Source: Thiotrichaceae bacterium (GTDB taxonomy: Bacteria > Pseudomonadota > Gammaproteobacteria > Beggiatoales > Beggiatoaceae). Taken from it: a DNA stretch of 64,000 nucleotides. Below, piece by piece: positions 1 to 8,813 of this stretch; position 1 is the stretch's first letter; every line of letters starts with the position of its first letter. A model generated the notes under the pieces. That model did no database searches. It was not told where the DNA came from and worked only from the letters and a program-made list of their open reading frames with translations. The stretch lies in contig JAABRD010000001.1 in the NCBI GenBank assembly GCA_011391085.1, positions 124,001 through 188,000 on the forward strand. The letters are read 5' to 3'. The translations under genes were made by a program, and so were the position numbers.

Positions 1-1004
1 GTGGTCAATTTGGTTCCCAACAGCAGGCCGGTCATGCCAATGATGGCATTCATGGGCGTCCGAATCTCGTGACTCATATTAGCCAAAAATTGGGTTTTAG
101 CTTGACTTGCCACTTCTGCTATTTCTTTAGCATCTTGGAGTTCTTTAATGGTTTGTTCCAAGTGTCGATTCGTGTTAGACAATTCGTTTTTAGCATCTTG
201 GAGTTCTTTGATGGTTTGTTCCAAGTGTCGATTCGTGTTAGATAATTCGTTGGTCCGTAACTTGACTTGTTCTTCCAGGTGTTCACGATGGACGACCAGC
301 ATTTGGTCACGGGTTTGAATTTGTTCTAACATTTGGTTAAAACTATTGACTAACATTCCTACTTCGTCACCGCCTAATCGGTGGGCACGCAAACTGTAGT
401 CACATTGTTGCGTAACGGCTTCCGCGGTTTCTACCAGATGTAAGATAGGATGCGAGATGAGACCCTGAAGTTTGGTGGACAAGAGGAAGGCCAGCAGCGA
501 GGAGATCACGAGAATAATGAAGACGACAATCGCATAGTCTTTTTGTAATTTGTAGATTTTCTCTAAATCGGACTGGATAAAAATAGTGCCAATTTTTTGA
601 GAGTTAAAGATGATTTCTTCAAACATTTCTAGGTGGCTAGACGTGAACCAAAAACCAGACGGTTGTACCAGGGACGCCACGAAATGTTGCTGACCGGGAC
701 GTTTGTATTCGGCAAAGACTTCCCCACTTTTGTTATAAATGACGGCGGCCGTGACATGGGGTTCGGCCCGCAACGCGGTTAACGTTTCCGCGGCTTCGTC
801 AGGTGACATAAATTCCAAGGTGGCCCGGCTATTGAAGCCTATCACCTTGGCAAGTACGGAGTGGTCACTGACCATAGCCTTACGCAGAGTGTTCATTTCG
901 TTGACCACAAAAAACACGGAGGCTGCCATGAGTGCTACCAAATTGGTCAGCATGGTAAGAAGGATGAGTTTTCGTTTAATGGATAAATTAGCAAATGCTT
1001 TCAT
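1..1004 (-). CDS. CHASE8-HAMP sensor histidine kinase, C-terminus beyond window
   Basis: Membrane sensor kinase, cut by the window edge after about 334 codons. Visible in order: a first membrane segment (about residues 12-34), a periplasmic region matching CHASE8 (residues about 35-140, with the [20 protein letters not shown]-type core), a second membrane segment (about 152-175), HAMP, a coiled coil, and the HisKA H-box [12 protein letters not shown] with the phospho-accepting His at residue 312. ATPase and any receiver domains lie outside. The ATG is at 1004. It sits 16 bases downstream of the yfiR-like gene on the same strand, so the two are probably one operon. CHASE8 is the sensor of YfiN-type diguanylate cyclases, which YfiR represses in the periplasm. 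Here the output module is a histidine kinase, so control by the adjacent YfiR-like protein is my inference. The coiled coil contains a duplicated 21-residue segment. Confidence 0.85.
   Translation of the reverse strand, partial: MKAFANLSIKRKLILLTMLTNLVALMAASVFFVVNEMNTLRKAMVSDHSVLAKVIGFNSRATLEFMSPDEAAETLTALRAEPHVTAAVIYNKSGEVFAEYKRPGQQHFVASLVQPSGFWFTSSHLEMFEEIIFNSQKIGTIFIQSDLEKIYKLQKDYAIVVFIILVISSLLAFLLSTKLQGLISHPILHLVETAEAVTQQCDYSLRAHRLGGDEVGMLVNSFNQMLEQIQTRDQMLVVHREHLEEQVKLRTNELSNTNRHLEQTIKELQDAKNELSNTNRHLEQTIKELQDAKEIAEVASQAKTQFLANMSHEIRTPMNAIIGMTGLLLGTKLT
127..252 (-). repeat. 63-bp tandem duplication in kinase coiled coil
   Basis: Two nearly identical 63-bp units lie head to tail. Each encodes the same 21 residues ([20 protein letters not shown] type) between HAMP and the H-box. 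The unit is exactly three heptads, so the coiled-coil register is kept. Confidence 0.85.
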
Positions 1005-1020
1005 AATGACTTGTCAATGG

Positions 1021-1599
1021 TTAATCTGGACATTCCCGGGTAATTTTAGATAACTTCAGTAAGTCAGCTGTCGCTTTCAGCTTCGCTTGTTCAAGAACAC
1101 AGATATTTACGGCTACTTTGAGGTTTTTCTCCAGAGTAAAAATTTCAATCATTCCTCCTTGGTTTTCCGTAAAACCTTCCATATCACTCACCGTCAAAAT
1201 CGAGTAGCGTTTTGCGAGTTGGTGTATTTGAGTGAGAGAGTCTTGTTGCGATTTCACGATAAAAAGAAGATGGCAAGAGGAGATAGTATTGATATTGTCA
1301 ATTCGGTCTATGACTAAAGAACGTTCTCCTGTTGCATATTTTCCTTCTTTTGCGGTTTTCCCTTGCACCGTGGAGTCTAAGAGACCATCAAAGGGGTCTT
1401 CACCTAAGATACATATATGAAAAGGTTCTTTGTCATCGGTAAACCTTGAAGATGGCCAAGTAATGAAACCTTGAGTAAAGTTATACACAAAGGCAGCTTT
1501 AATCTGGTATTCTCTAGCGGCTATTGAAACTGGCGTGTAAGCGGTTTTCAGAGTGCTTAAACCCAAAGTTGCTATAATCAGGAAGTTTAATAAATTCAT
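1021..1599 (-). CDS. YfiR-like periplasmic protein (DUF4154)
   Basis: 192 residues from the ATG at 1599. An upstream in-frame extension exists, but the ATG at 1599 puts a hydrophobic signal-peptide-like segment (NLLNFLIIATLGLSTL) at the N-terminus, as expected for an exported protein. The body carries the YfiR/DUF4154 features YQIKAAFVYNFTQFI-like start, CILGEDPF, and ILTVSDMEGF near the end. Family members are periplasmic and regulate a CHASE8-containing membrane partner (YfiN in Pseudomonas). The next gene, 16 bases downstream, encodes a CHASE8 kinase, which supports a sensor pair. A paralogue lies at 7729-8298. Confidence 0.85.
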   Translation of the reverse strand: MNLLNFLIIATLGLSTLKTAYTPVSIAAREYQIKAAFVYNFTQGFITWPSSRFTDDKEPFHICILGEDPFDGLLDSTVQGKTAKEGKYATGERSLVIDRIDNINTISSCHLLFIVKSQQDSLTQIHQLAKRYSILTVSDMEGFTENQGGMIEIFTLEKNLKVAVNICVLEQAKLKATADLLKLSKITRECPD

Positions 1600-1710
1600 A
1601 CTGACTCTATTATGGTGTTCCTTCACGAGGGGAAGGTTGAACAGCCACGAGAATAGGTTAACGGATATATTTTTTATCATCAATAAGTTGATCAAAGGTA
1701 ATGGTTCAAG

Positions 1711-1757
1711 AGTCCAAAGCATCGCTTTGTTTGGCACACAAAGCGATGCTTTGGACT
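1711..1757. repeat. Palindrome with perfect 19-bp arms (TTTGGACTCC family)
   Basis: Arms at 1711-1729 and 1739-1757 are perfect inverted copies that contain the dispersed CTTTGGACTCC core. The same core recurs near 11.17, 16.17, 21.24, 23.54, 36.63 and 42.6 kb. It lies about 110 bases upstream of the yfiR-like start. Confidence 0.85.
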
Positions 1758-2337
1758 CCTGGAGTTGAGAGAGTTTGATACCATTACCAACTACTACACT
1801 ACTAGAATCGTGGGTGACACATTAAGTTTCTGGCTAAATCTAGTTTCTGGGGGTATGTTCTTGTATGCGGTATAAATACACGTTAACCAATATGTATAAT
1901 GCAGAAATAATGCCATTACATGGCCGAATTAAAACAATATTTTAAAGATGGAATATAGTTATTATTATGCTATAGCTTCACAATCTGAACTTTGACAGGG
2001 ATAACACCCCTCGAAGGCGTGTTATCCCTTGCCGCAACCCATGTTGGGGGAGCTCCAAAACCTGTTTTGGGACCCCGTTTCTAAAATAATACCTATTTGA
2101 AATCCTAAAACTCCAAAATATCTTCCAAAACCTGTTTTGGGACTGTGTATTCTCTCTATTGTTTATTATCCATAGTCTTAGTAAGTTGTCAAGTTTTTTT
2201 TACATTTGTTTAGAATGTTATCATATCAATCAAGTTAGCTACTGTTAATACCTTACTTTTTATCTATTGTATTTCATCTTCAGCTACACGATAATTAGAA
2301 CCTAATTTTTTAATCTTAGTAATCCATAAATAAATAC
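1758..2337. other. Intergenic region upstream of rnfA
   Basis: No gene is supported here. It holds a hairpin with 10-bp arms (GGGATAACAC at 1998-2007, GTGTTATCCC at 2019-2028). Two copies of the CCAAAACCTGTTTTGGG palindromic repeat lie near 2055 and 2126, followed by an AT-rich stretch leading into rnfA. The rnf promoter is presumably in the last 200 bases, but I cannot pick one reliably. Confidence 0.6.
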
Positions 2338-2919
2338 ATGACGGAATATTTACTTATTTTAGTTAGCACTATCCTGGTCAATAATTTTGTTTTGGTAAAA
2401 TTTTTAGGCCTATGTCCATTTATCAGCGTTTCCACCAAACTTGAAACGGCGATGGGTATGGGGTTGGCCACGACTTTTGTACTGACGTTGTCGGCGGTAC
2501 TCAGTTATCTTTCCAATGAATATCTTCTCCTTCCTCTGGGTTTAGAATTTTTACGCTTGATAGTGTTTATTTTAGTCATTGCGGTCGTGGTGCAATTTAC
2601 CGAAATGGTGGTTCACAAAACCAGTCCCGTCTTATATCAAGTCTTGGGCATCTTCTTACCACTAATCACCACCAATTGCATTGTACTAGGGGTTGCCTTG
2701 CTGAATGTTCAGCAAAAATATAACTTCTTAGAATCAGCGATTTATGGGTTCGGTTCCGCCATTGGTTTCTCCCTAGTCTTAGCCCTCTTTGCGGCGGTGC
2801 GAGAACGTGTGGCAGTCGCCGATGTACCAGTCGTTTTCAAAGGTGCCCCGATTACTTTGTTCACAGCGGGAATTATGTCAATCGCTTTTATGGGATTTGC
2901 GGGATTGGTAAAGATGTAA
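2338..2919 (+). CDS. rnfA: Electron transport complex subunit RnfA
   Basis: 193 residues, the usual length. It is a polytopic membrane subunit of the Rnf complex, which moves electrons between ferredoxin and NAD and couples this to ion transport. Recognisable features are the start [21 protein letters not shown], the conserved GLCPF near residue 24, and the [16 protein letters not shown] helix. The conserved Cys of GLCPF and of TTNC are those associated with the membrane-embedded iron-sulfur centre in the family. It is first of five rnf genes (A, B, C, D, G) on the plus strand. The gap to rnfB is 111 bases and holds an AAGAAACTAAG-type palindrome. Confidence 0.97.
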   Translation: MTEYLLILVSTILVNNFVLVKFLGLCPFISVSTKLETAMGMGLATTFVLTLSAVLSYLSNEYLLLPLGLEFLRLIVFILVIAVVVQFTEMVVHKTSPVLYQVLGIFLPLITTNCIVLGVALLNVQQKYNFLESAIYGFGSAIGFSLVLALFAAVRERVAVADVPVVFKGAPITLFTAGIMSIAFMGFAGLVKM

Positions 2920-2946
2920 GTCACTCATCTTAGGCAAACGCACGAC

Positions 2947-2980
2947 AGAAACTAAGATTCTTAAAGAAACTTTATTTCTT
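2947..2980. repeat. AGAAACT palindromic repeat between rnfA and rnfB
   Basis: Imperfect inverted repeat of the AAGAAACTAAGTTTCTT family, also seen near 16.24, 18.57, 36.22, 45.17 and 47.41 kb. It could form a weak hairpin in the rnf transcript. Confidence 0.65.
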
Positions 2981-3030
2981 GCCTGTCGCTTTTTTATGCA
3001 AAAAATTAACAAGCCTCAAATCTCAAAATT

Positions 3031-3570
3031 ATGTGGATAGTAATAGGTACACTGGGTGGACTGTCCTTATTTTTCGGGCTGTTACTGGGCTATGCAGCAA
3101 CCCGCTTTAAAGTAGAAGGCAATCCGATTGTGGAACAGATTAATACCATTTTACCTCAAATGCAATGTGGTAAGTGTAGTTGGCCCGGGTGTCGACCCTA
3201 TGCAGAAGCGATTATTCGGGGCGAAGCGGAGATAAACCAGTGTGCCCCTGGGGGAGAAACCGCCATGTTAGCGATTGCCCATTTGCTAGATCGAGAACCG
3301 AAACCCTTGAATGCGGAAGACCAAGTTGTTGCCGATACAAAGTTGTTAGCCGTGATTGATGAATCTGTCTGCATTGGCTGTACCAAATGTATTCAAGCCT
3401 GTCCTGTAGATGCTATTTTAGGTGCCCCAAAATTCATGCACACTGTCATTGCCCAAGAGTGTACAGGTTGTGATTTATGCGTGGCCCCTTGCCCAGTCGT
3501 TTGTATCAAAATGGTGCCTGTCCCGCTGTCGTTGACTACTTGGAAATGGCCTTATCCAAACAGTGGATAG
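3031..3570 (+). CDS. rnfB: Electron transport complex subunit RnfB
   Basis: 179 residues. An N-terminal membrane anchor (about 1-22) is followed by the RnfB 4Fe-4S motif with Cys46, Cys49, Cys54 and Cys71 (CGKCSWPGC). Two ferredoxin-like clusters follow (Cys114/117/120/124 and Cys144/147/150/154). It passes electrons into the Rnf complex. The last residues (NSG) and the TAG stop come from the repeat that starts about 3557, so the original C-terminus was probably different. Only about 20 residues follow the last cluster, within the range for short RnfB forms. Confidence 0.95.
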   Translation: MWIVIGTLGGLSLFFGLLLGYAATRFKVEGNPIVEQINTILPQMQCGKCSWPGCRPYAEAIIRGEAEINQCAPGGETAMLAIAHLLDREPKPLNAEDQVVADTKLLAVIDESVCIGCTKCIQACPVDAILGAPKFMHTVIAQECTGCDLCVAPCPVVCIKMVPVPLSLTTWKWPYPNSG

Positions 3571-3788
3571 TGGATAACGGATAATGGATAGTGGATAGTG
3601 GATAGTGGATAGCGAAAAAATCAAGGTGGACTAGAGGCTTCAGCCGGTGGTTGTGGTACGTCACCGGCTAAAGCCTCTAGTCCGGCATAATTGATTCTCC
3701 ACTATCCACTATCCGTTATCCACTATCCATTCTCCACTATCCGTTATCCACTATCCGTTATCCACTATCCACTATCCACTATCCATTA
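3557..3788. repeat. Nested inverted repeat between rnfB and rnfC
   Basis: The outer layer is tandem GTGGATAGTGGATA-like units (about 3562-3614), matched by the inverse TATCCACTATCCAC units (about 3697-3785). Inside it is an inner hairpin with GGACTAGAGGCTTCAGCCGG at 3628-3647 and its complement CCGGCTAAAGCCTCTAGTCC at 3664-3683. The element contains the rnfB stop codon and ends just before the rnfC start. Confidence 0.9.
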
Positions 3789-3793
3789 CTCTC

Positions 3794-5239
3794 ATGCGTC
3801 TTTGGCAATTTCACGGCGGTGTACATCTTGACGGTCATAAAGAATTGTCCAGTCAAGTTCCCATTGCGCAAGCTAATCTACCCAAATTCTTAATTTTTCC
3901 TCTTCTTCAACATATTGGTGAACCCACGGAACCGATTGTTCATGTCGGCGATAAGGTTTTGAAGGGTCAAATTGTGGCCCACTGCTTTGGCAGTGATTGT
4001 AGTTTGATGATAAGTGCGCCCATTCACGCTTCTAGTTCAGGCACGGTGGTCGCTATTGAACTTCGTCCGGTTCCACATCCATCGCAGTTAACTGCTATTT
4101 GTATCGTCATCGAAACTGATGGTCAAGATGTCTGGACTGAACTGAACGCGATTCCAGATTATACCTCCCTATCTCCTGCCGCGGTGCGTGAACATATCGC
4201 CCATGCAGGCATTGTCGGACTCGGCGGGGCGGGGTTTCCTTCCCATGTCAAATTGCGACCGCAAGACATTGATACGCTTGTCATCAATGGTGCTGAATGT
4301 GAACCTTATATTACCTGTGATGACCGTTTGATGCAAGAATGTCCTCAAGATATTCTGGAAGGTGCGCAGATTCTCAGGCATACGTTGGGTGGTACAAAAC
4401 GGTGTATTATTGCGGTTGAAGACAATAAACCCAGTGCCTTTCAAGCCCTCTCCCAAGTGGCCCAAAGCACTTCGGTAGAAGTGGTCAAAGTACCCACTTT
4501 ATATCCTACTGGTGGTGAACGTCAACTCATCAAGGTGTTGACCGGTAAAGAAGTTGGACGCGCCCAATTTCCCGCTAGTATTGGTGTGGTGGTACATAAT
4601 GTCGAAACCACTCGCGCGGTCTTTCGTGCCGTCACTCAAGGACGACCCTTAGTTTCACGAGTGGTCACCGTGACAGGGAATGGAGTTGACTGTCCTCAAA
4701 ATCTGGAAGTTTTATTGGGCACTCCAATGCGCGAGGTCCTTGCCCAGTGTGGCAGGAAATCTGATATAGAACAACTGATTATGGGTGGCGGGATGATGGG
4801 ATATGCGTTACCCAGAGATGATTTGCCTATGATTAAAACGACTAATTGTTTAATTGCCTCAGGTCCAGGTGAACTTAGGGTACCTCCTCCTCTTCTACCC
4901 TGTATTCGGTGTAACGCCTGCGCCCAAGTGTGTCCTATTCATCTGCTACCTCAACAACTATACTGGCACTGTAAAGCCAAAGATTTTAAGAGAGCCCAAG
5001 CCTATCATCTCTTTGATTGTATTGATTGTGGTTGCTGTGCTTACGTTTGTCCCAGTCACATTCCGTTAGTTAGTTACTATCGTTATGCGAAGGCCGAAAT
5101 TCGGGCGTCGGAACGAGAACATAAAAAAGCTGAACAAGCCCAGCAACGGCATGAGTTTCGTCTGTTTCGTGTCGAACGTGAGAAGAAAGAACGGGCGGAA
5201 CGTCATAAGCAACGGGCGAAAGGAGTGGACAGTGGATAA
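3794..5239 (+). CDS. rnfC: Electron transport complex subunit RnfC
   Basis: 481 residues. Peripheral Rnf subunit that binds NADH and FMN and contains two 4Fe-4S clusters. The N-terminus WQFHGGVHLDGHKELSS is typical. GGAGFPSHVKL (about residue 149) and NGAECEPYITCDD belong to the Complex I 51-kDa-like domain. The clusters begin near Cys370 (CIRCNACAQVCP) and Cys409 (CIDCGCCAYVCP). A charged, coiled C-terminal tail rich in Glu, Arg and Lys follows. The final DSG and the TAA stop fall in the GTGGACAGTGGATAA repeat, as in rnfB. The ATG at 3794 immediately follows the upstream repeat. Confidence 0.96.
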   Translation: MRLWQFHGGVHLDGHKELSSQVPIAQANLPKFLIFPLLQHIGEPTEPIVHVGDKVLKGQIVAHCFGSDCSLMISAPIHASSSGTVVAIELRPVPHPSQLTAICIVIETDGQDVWTELNAIPDYTSLSPAAVREHIAHAGIVGLGGAGFPSHVKLRPQDIDTLVINGAECEPYITCDDRLMQECPQDILEGAQILRHTLGGTKRCIIAVEDNKPSAFQALSQVAQSTSVEVVKVPTLYPTGGERQLIKVLTGKEVGRAQFPASIGVVVHNVETTRAVFRAVTQGRPLVSRVVTVTGNGVDCPQNLEVLLGTPMREVLAQCGRKSDIEQLIMGGGMMGYALPRDDLPMIKTTNCLIASGPGELRVPPPLLPCIRCNACAQVCPIHLLPQQLYWHCKAKDFKRAQAYHLFDCIDCGCCAYVCPSHIPLVSYYRYAKAEIRASEREHKKAEQAQQRHEFRLFRVEREKKERAERHKQRAKGVDSG

Positions 5240-5526
5240 TGGATAACGGATAGTAAATAACTACGGTGGTCTAGAGGCTTCAGCCGGTGGTTGTGGTACG
5301 TCTCCGGCTAAAGCCTCTATGCCATTAAGTTAAGGTAGGGTGGTTTAAGCGTAGCGTATCCACCAGAGTTTCGAAAACGGTGGATACGCTTCGCTTAATC
5401 CACCCTACTTTGGAATTGCGGCTAAAGCCTCTAGTCCCACTCCACTGTCCACTGTCCATTATCCACTGTCCACTATCCGTTATCCACTGTCCATTATCCA
5501 CTAAAGTCCACTTTCCACTAAATAAA
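5225..5526. repeat. Three-layer nested inverted repeat between rnfC and rnfD
   Basis: From outside in: GTGGATAATGG-type units (5225-5252) paired with the inverse TCCACTGTCCATTATCC units (about 5445-5520). Next is the CTAGAGGCTTCAGCC / GGCTAAAGCCTCTAG family (about 5269-5320, and again about 5413-5433). The core is TAGGGTGGTTTAAGCG...CGCTTAATCCACCCTA (about 5333-5406). Three dispersed repeat families are stacked inside each other. The element contains the rnfC stop and ends at the rnfD start. Confidence 0.88.
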
Positions 5527-6546
5527 ATGCCATTCAAAACCTCTCCCTCTCCTTTTCTATACGCACCCACCGACACTTCAGCTATCATGCGACAGGTGTT
5601 ATACGCCCTCGTCCCTGGTCTAGTGATTTACGTCTATTTTTTCGGGTGGGGCGTCGTCATTAACGTCCTCATTGCCAGTCTCACCGCCCTCTCTTCCGAA
5701 GCATTGGTACTCTGGTTACGAAACCGTCCCCTGCGTCCTTCCTTATCAGATGGCAGTGCCCTAGTCACCGCTTGGCTACTGGCCGCCGCCTTGTCTCCCT
5801 TCGTGCCTTGGTGGATGACTATGTTAGGCACCGCGTTTGCCATTATTGTTGTCAAACAACTTTATGGAGGACTTGGCTATAATCCTTTCAATCCCGCCAT
5901 TGCTGGTTACGCCATGCTACTAATTTCGTTTCCCGCCGATATGGGCAAGTGGCCAGCCCTTACTTCTCAACCTGGAATGCTAGATAGCTTGAGTATCATT
6001 TTTAACGGTCATCCCTTGACCGTACCCACGCTAGATGCTTTGAGTGGTGCAACGTTATTAGATACGGTCAAAAATTCTCTCAAACAATCTTATACCATCC
6101 AAGAAATTCAACAGCACCCCTTATTTGGCTATATGGGTGCCAAAAGTGTGGAAGTCATCAACGGTGTCTTCTTGTTAGGAGGACTTTGGTTACTATATAA
6201 ACGAGTGATTTCTTGGCACATTCCGGTGGCCGTCATGGGAAGTCTCTTTCTGATTTCGACTTTCTTCTTTGTATGGGACTCTGGTATTTATCCATCTCCC
6301 CTGTATCACTTGGTCAGTGGCGGTGTCATTCTGGGGGCTTTTTTCATTGCCACGGATCCAGTGACAGCGGCGACTTCCAATCAAGGGCGATTGATTTACG
6401 GTGCTGGAATTGGTATTCTCGTTTATATTATTCGCACCTGGGGAGGTTATCCCGACGGGATAGCTTTTGCGGTGTTGTTGATGAACATTACGGCACCCAT
6501 GATTGATTATTATACTCAACCTCGTGTCTTTGGATACCCGAAATGA
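5527..6546 (+). CDS. rnfD: Electron transport complex subunit RnfD
   Basis: 339 residues from the ATG at 5527. The frame stays open further upstream, but that part is repeat sequence, and MPFKTSPSPFLYAPTDT is the expected family start. Polytopic membrane subunit that carries a covalently bound FMN on a threonine. The motif is LSGATLL, with Thr176 as the attachment residue. GGLGYNPFNPA and the late FFIATDPVTAATS are family landmarks. It overlaps rnfG by four bases (ATGA), which implies translational coupling. Confidence 0.96.
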   Translation: MPFKTSPSPFLYAPTDTSAIMRQVLYALVPGLVIYVYFFGWGVVINVLIASLTALSSEALVLWLRNRPLRPSLSDGSALVTAWLLAAALSPFVPWWMTMLGTAFAIIVVKQLYGGLGYNPFNPAIAGYAMLLISFPADMGKWPALTSQPGMLDSLSIIFNGHPLTVPTLDALSGATLLDTVKNSLKQSYTIQEIQQHPLFGYMGAKSVEVINGVFLLGGLWLLYKRVISWHIPVAVMGSLFLISTFFFVWDSGIYPSPLYHLVSGGVILGAFFIATDPVTAATSNQGRLIYGAGIGILVYIIRTWGGYPDGIAFAVLLMNITAPMIDYYTQPRVFGYPK

Positions 6547-7169
6547 AAATAAATACGTTATCGAAAAACATGCTAAAAACGGCCACCATGTTAACTCTCT
6601 TCGCGGTCTTGGGAGGTGGATTAGTGACGGTCAGTTTTCAAATGACGCGGGAACAAATTCAAGCCAATGAACGGCTAAGTTTGTTGCGCAATTTGAATGA
6701 AGTCATGTCTCACGACCGCTATGATAATGACCTCTTCAGTGACGTTCGTGAAATGACCCATGAAGCCTTGTTAGGAACTGCCGAACCAGTGATAATTTAT
6801 CGTGCCCGTAAACAAGGTCAACCGGTTGGCGCTATCTTTACTTCGGTAGCCTCTGATGGTTACAGTGGCAGTATTCATTTGCTAATTGGTGTGCATTCTG
6901 ATGGCACCCTGGCAGGCGTGCGAGTGGTCAGTCATCAAGAGACACCAGGGTTAGGGGACATAATTGACTTGCGGAAATCTAAATGGATTTTAGGTTTTCA
7001 GGGACGTTCCTTAAATAATCCTAACGAATCCAGTTGGAAAGTGAGAAGAGATGGGGGAGTCTTTGACCATTTAACGGGTGCTACGGTTACACCACGGGCC
7101 GTCGTGAAGGCCGTGAAGAACACTCTTGTTTTCTACCAGAACCATCGGGAGGAGGTATTTTTTCATTAG
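6543..7169 (+). CDS. rnfG: Electron transport complex subunit RnfG
   Basis: 208 residues. It has one N-terminal membrane segment (about 10-33) and a periplasmic FMN-binding domain. The covalent FMN site is LTGATVTPRAVV, with Thr181. GVRVVSHQETPGLGD is the other family signature. It is the last rnf gene here. rnfE (a paralogue of rnfA) normally follows in gammaproteobacterial clusters but is not found in the next 10 kb, so the subunit is either encoded elsewhere or absent. Confidence 0.95.
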   Translation: MKINTLSKNMLKTATMLTLFAVLGGGLVTVSFQMTREQIQANERLSLLRNLNEVMSHDRYDNDLFSDVREMTHEALLGTAEPVIIYRARKQGQPVGAIFTSVASDGYSGSIHLLIGVHSDGTLAGVRVVSHQETPGLGDIIDLRKSKWILGFQGRSLNNPNESSWKVRRDGGVFDHLTGATVTPRAVVKAVKNTLVFYQNHREEVFFH

Positions 7170-7728
7170 CGGAGAGTGATGGTATTTATAGAAATAATGG
7201 TTCAGATGGGCACGACTAAAGAGGTGACCAAAACATTTTTCCCCTGTGCCAAAGAGAGATAAGGTTCGATCACTGCTTCTCGATGGGTGGCTTGAGGGAC
7301 TCAATAATAGTCTCCAAATCTTTTGAGGTCATAGTTCGTTTGAGGTTCTCAGGACTTACGCAACTGTATTTGTAACTCTTTAGATTTGATACCCCCCTAT
7401 CCAACAGTGTACGGGGGGAATCACTCCCTCCCCGCGTGGGGGGGCGGGTCGAGGTGACTGCGTAAGTCCTAGTTCTAAAACGCCTTGCCCGTGTCGGTCG
7501 CGAGTCCAATAGACACGGTGCGGTTTTCCATAAGGTGCGTGGGACGCACCCTACCTTAACTTAATGGCATGGAGGCGTAAGCCTCTAATCCACCATAGTG
7601 TTTTCCTTTCTCCATTTCTCGTTCCCAGACTGGCGTGTGGAAACGAGAAAAAAGCTTCGCGTTGGACTCCTGAGTTTGACAATGATATAATAATTTTTTT
7701 GGTAAATAATCCAAACAGGTTAAATACT
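7170..7728. other. Intergenic region with gene remnant and repeats
   Basis: No intact gene. 7351-7470 is a repeat with AGGACTTACGCA termini, described separately. Short minus-strand stretches on either side give protein-like fragments (for example TMTSKDLETIIESLKPPIEK at about 7270-7345) but no recognisable family. 7510-7600 holds pieces of the GGTGCGT/ACGCACC, TTAACTTAATGGCAT and GCGTAAGCCTC dispersed repeats. Confidence 0.5.
7351..7470. repeat. MITE-like repeat, AGGACTTACGCA terminal inverted repeats (copy 1)
   Basis: 120 bp bounded by AGGACTTACGCA and its complement TGCGTAAGTCCT, with a C/G-rich interior that contains CCTCCCCGCG. Copies with the same ends lie at 11585-11707 and 45957-46093. 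It has no coding capacity, so it would be a non-autonomous element if mobile. Confidence 0.85.
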
Positions 7729-8298
7729 ATGCTATTTCAATTTCATCGTGCTATTCCGTTATTCTGGCAATGTTGCCTAGTTGTATCCTTCTGGTTAGGT
7801 TTAGAACTAAGCGTTGCTGAAGGATCCCCAGACGTCAGTGAACACCAAGTCAAGGCCACTTTTTTGGTGCGTTTTGGTAAATACATCACTTATCCAAAAG
7901 AAGCCTTGGATAACTCGGCTTCAATTTTTAATCTCTGCATCTTAGGTGATGACCCATTCCAAGGGATTTTGGATGTTTTGGTCAAAGATGAAATGGTTAA
8001 AAACCGATCAATTGTGGTTAACTACCTGCGAACTTTTGAGAAAACGAGTAAATGTCAGACGTTATTTATCAGTCAATCGGAAGAAAAACAACTCGTCCAT
8101 ATTTTGGCCTATGTTAAACAGCGACCTATCCTCACGGTCAGCGACATGAACAATTTTGTGACTCGCGGGGGGATGGTTCAATTCTATCTGTTAAATAATA
8201 AGGTGCGCTTTTTCATTGATCCTGTCACGGCAGGCGAGGCCAAATTGGAGGTGAGTTCTCGTTTGTTGCAAGTTGCCGAAGTTGTTAGGAAAGAATAA
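7729..8298 (+). CDS. YfiR-like periplasmic protein (DUF4154), orphan
   Basis: 189 residues from the ATG at 7729. The upstream in-frame extension is repeat-derived, and this start gives a signal peptide (hydrophobic stretch at about 10-28, then VAEGS). Family features: HQVKATFLVRFGKYITYP, CILGDDPFQGIL, and PILTVSDMNNFVTRGGMVQFY. It is a paralogue of the gene at 1021-1599. No CHASE8 partner is adjacent. The downstream gene is on the opposite strand, so any partner lies elsewhere. Confidence 0.85.
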   Translation: MLFQFHRAIPLFWQCCLVVSFWLGLELSVAEGSPDVSEHQVKATFLVRFGKYITYPKEALDNSASIFNLCILGDDPFQGILDVLVKDEMVKNRSIVVNYLRTFEKTSKCQTLFISQSEEKQLVHILAYVKQRPILTVSDMNNFVTRGGMVQFYLLNNKVRFFIDPVTAGEAKLEVSSRLLQVAEVVRKE

Positions 8299-8306
8299 AC
8301 ATACGG

Positions 8307-8357
8307 TAGTGATGCAATGTGAGTGAGGGTAAACATATCACTCACATTGCATCACTA
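8307..8357. repeat. Palindrome, TAGTGATGCAATGTGAGTGA family
   Basis: Arms of 20 bp at 8307-8326 and 8338-8357 are perfect inverted copies. It lies just after the yfiR-like stop and could act as a terminator-like hairpin between the two converging genes. Related elements lie at about 15.81-16.0 and 37.85-38.0 kb. Confidence 0.85.
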
Positions 8358-8432
8358 ACCGATCAACGTTCATTTTGCCCGAAGAAGTTGGAAAAACCGA
8401 GAGACACTTATGATCCATTTTCCATTTTCCAT

Positions 8433-8813
8433 TTATCCCCAATACACTGCCTTCTCCGGCAATATCCACCGCAATCCTCCCCGCGGGTCTTGACAATCCC
8501 CTTGATAACGTGGAATCAAATGAATATGCAAGTGCAAAATCGTTTGACCCGCTTGTACGCCGTCGTTAATCCCAATATTGTAACCCGCCGGCTGATACTC
8601 TTCATCCAATTGTACTTTGGCTTGTGGTAAGAGTTGCCATAACGCCAATTGTTCTTCGGCCGTGGTTTGCCATAATGACGCAAGATGACGTTTTGGCAAA
8701 GTCAAAGTATGTCCTGGAGACACCGGATAACTGTCGCGAATCACGAGGGCTAAGTCATTTTCTAGCACCACCCTGTGTCTGTCAATGTTGCAAAATGGAC
8801 ACTGTAAATTCAT
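8433..8813 (-). CDS. HIT-family nucleotide hydrolase/transferase
   Basis: 126 residues. The HIT signature HLHIHL places the catalytic triad at His94, His96 and His98. An N-terminal CPFC pair is common in Hint/HIT-like proteins. YPVSPGHTLTLPKRH is the family beta-strand region. It is likely cytosolic, acting on nucleotide-phosphoramidates or dinucleoside polyphosphates. The exact substrate cannot be read from sequence. Confidence 0.9.
   Translation of the reverse strand: MNLQCPFCNIDRHRVVLENDLALVIRDSYPVSPGHTLTLPKRHLASLWQTTAEEQLALWQLLPQAKVQLDEEYQPAGYNIGINDGVQAGQTILHLHIHLIPRYQGDCQDPRGGLRWILPEKAVYWG

Noticed and set aside
7170-7560. Transposase remnant or rnfE remnant
   Set aside because: Protein-like fragments are present but match no transposase or RnfE motif I know, so only a repeat and an unidentified remnant are reported.
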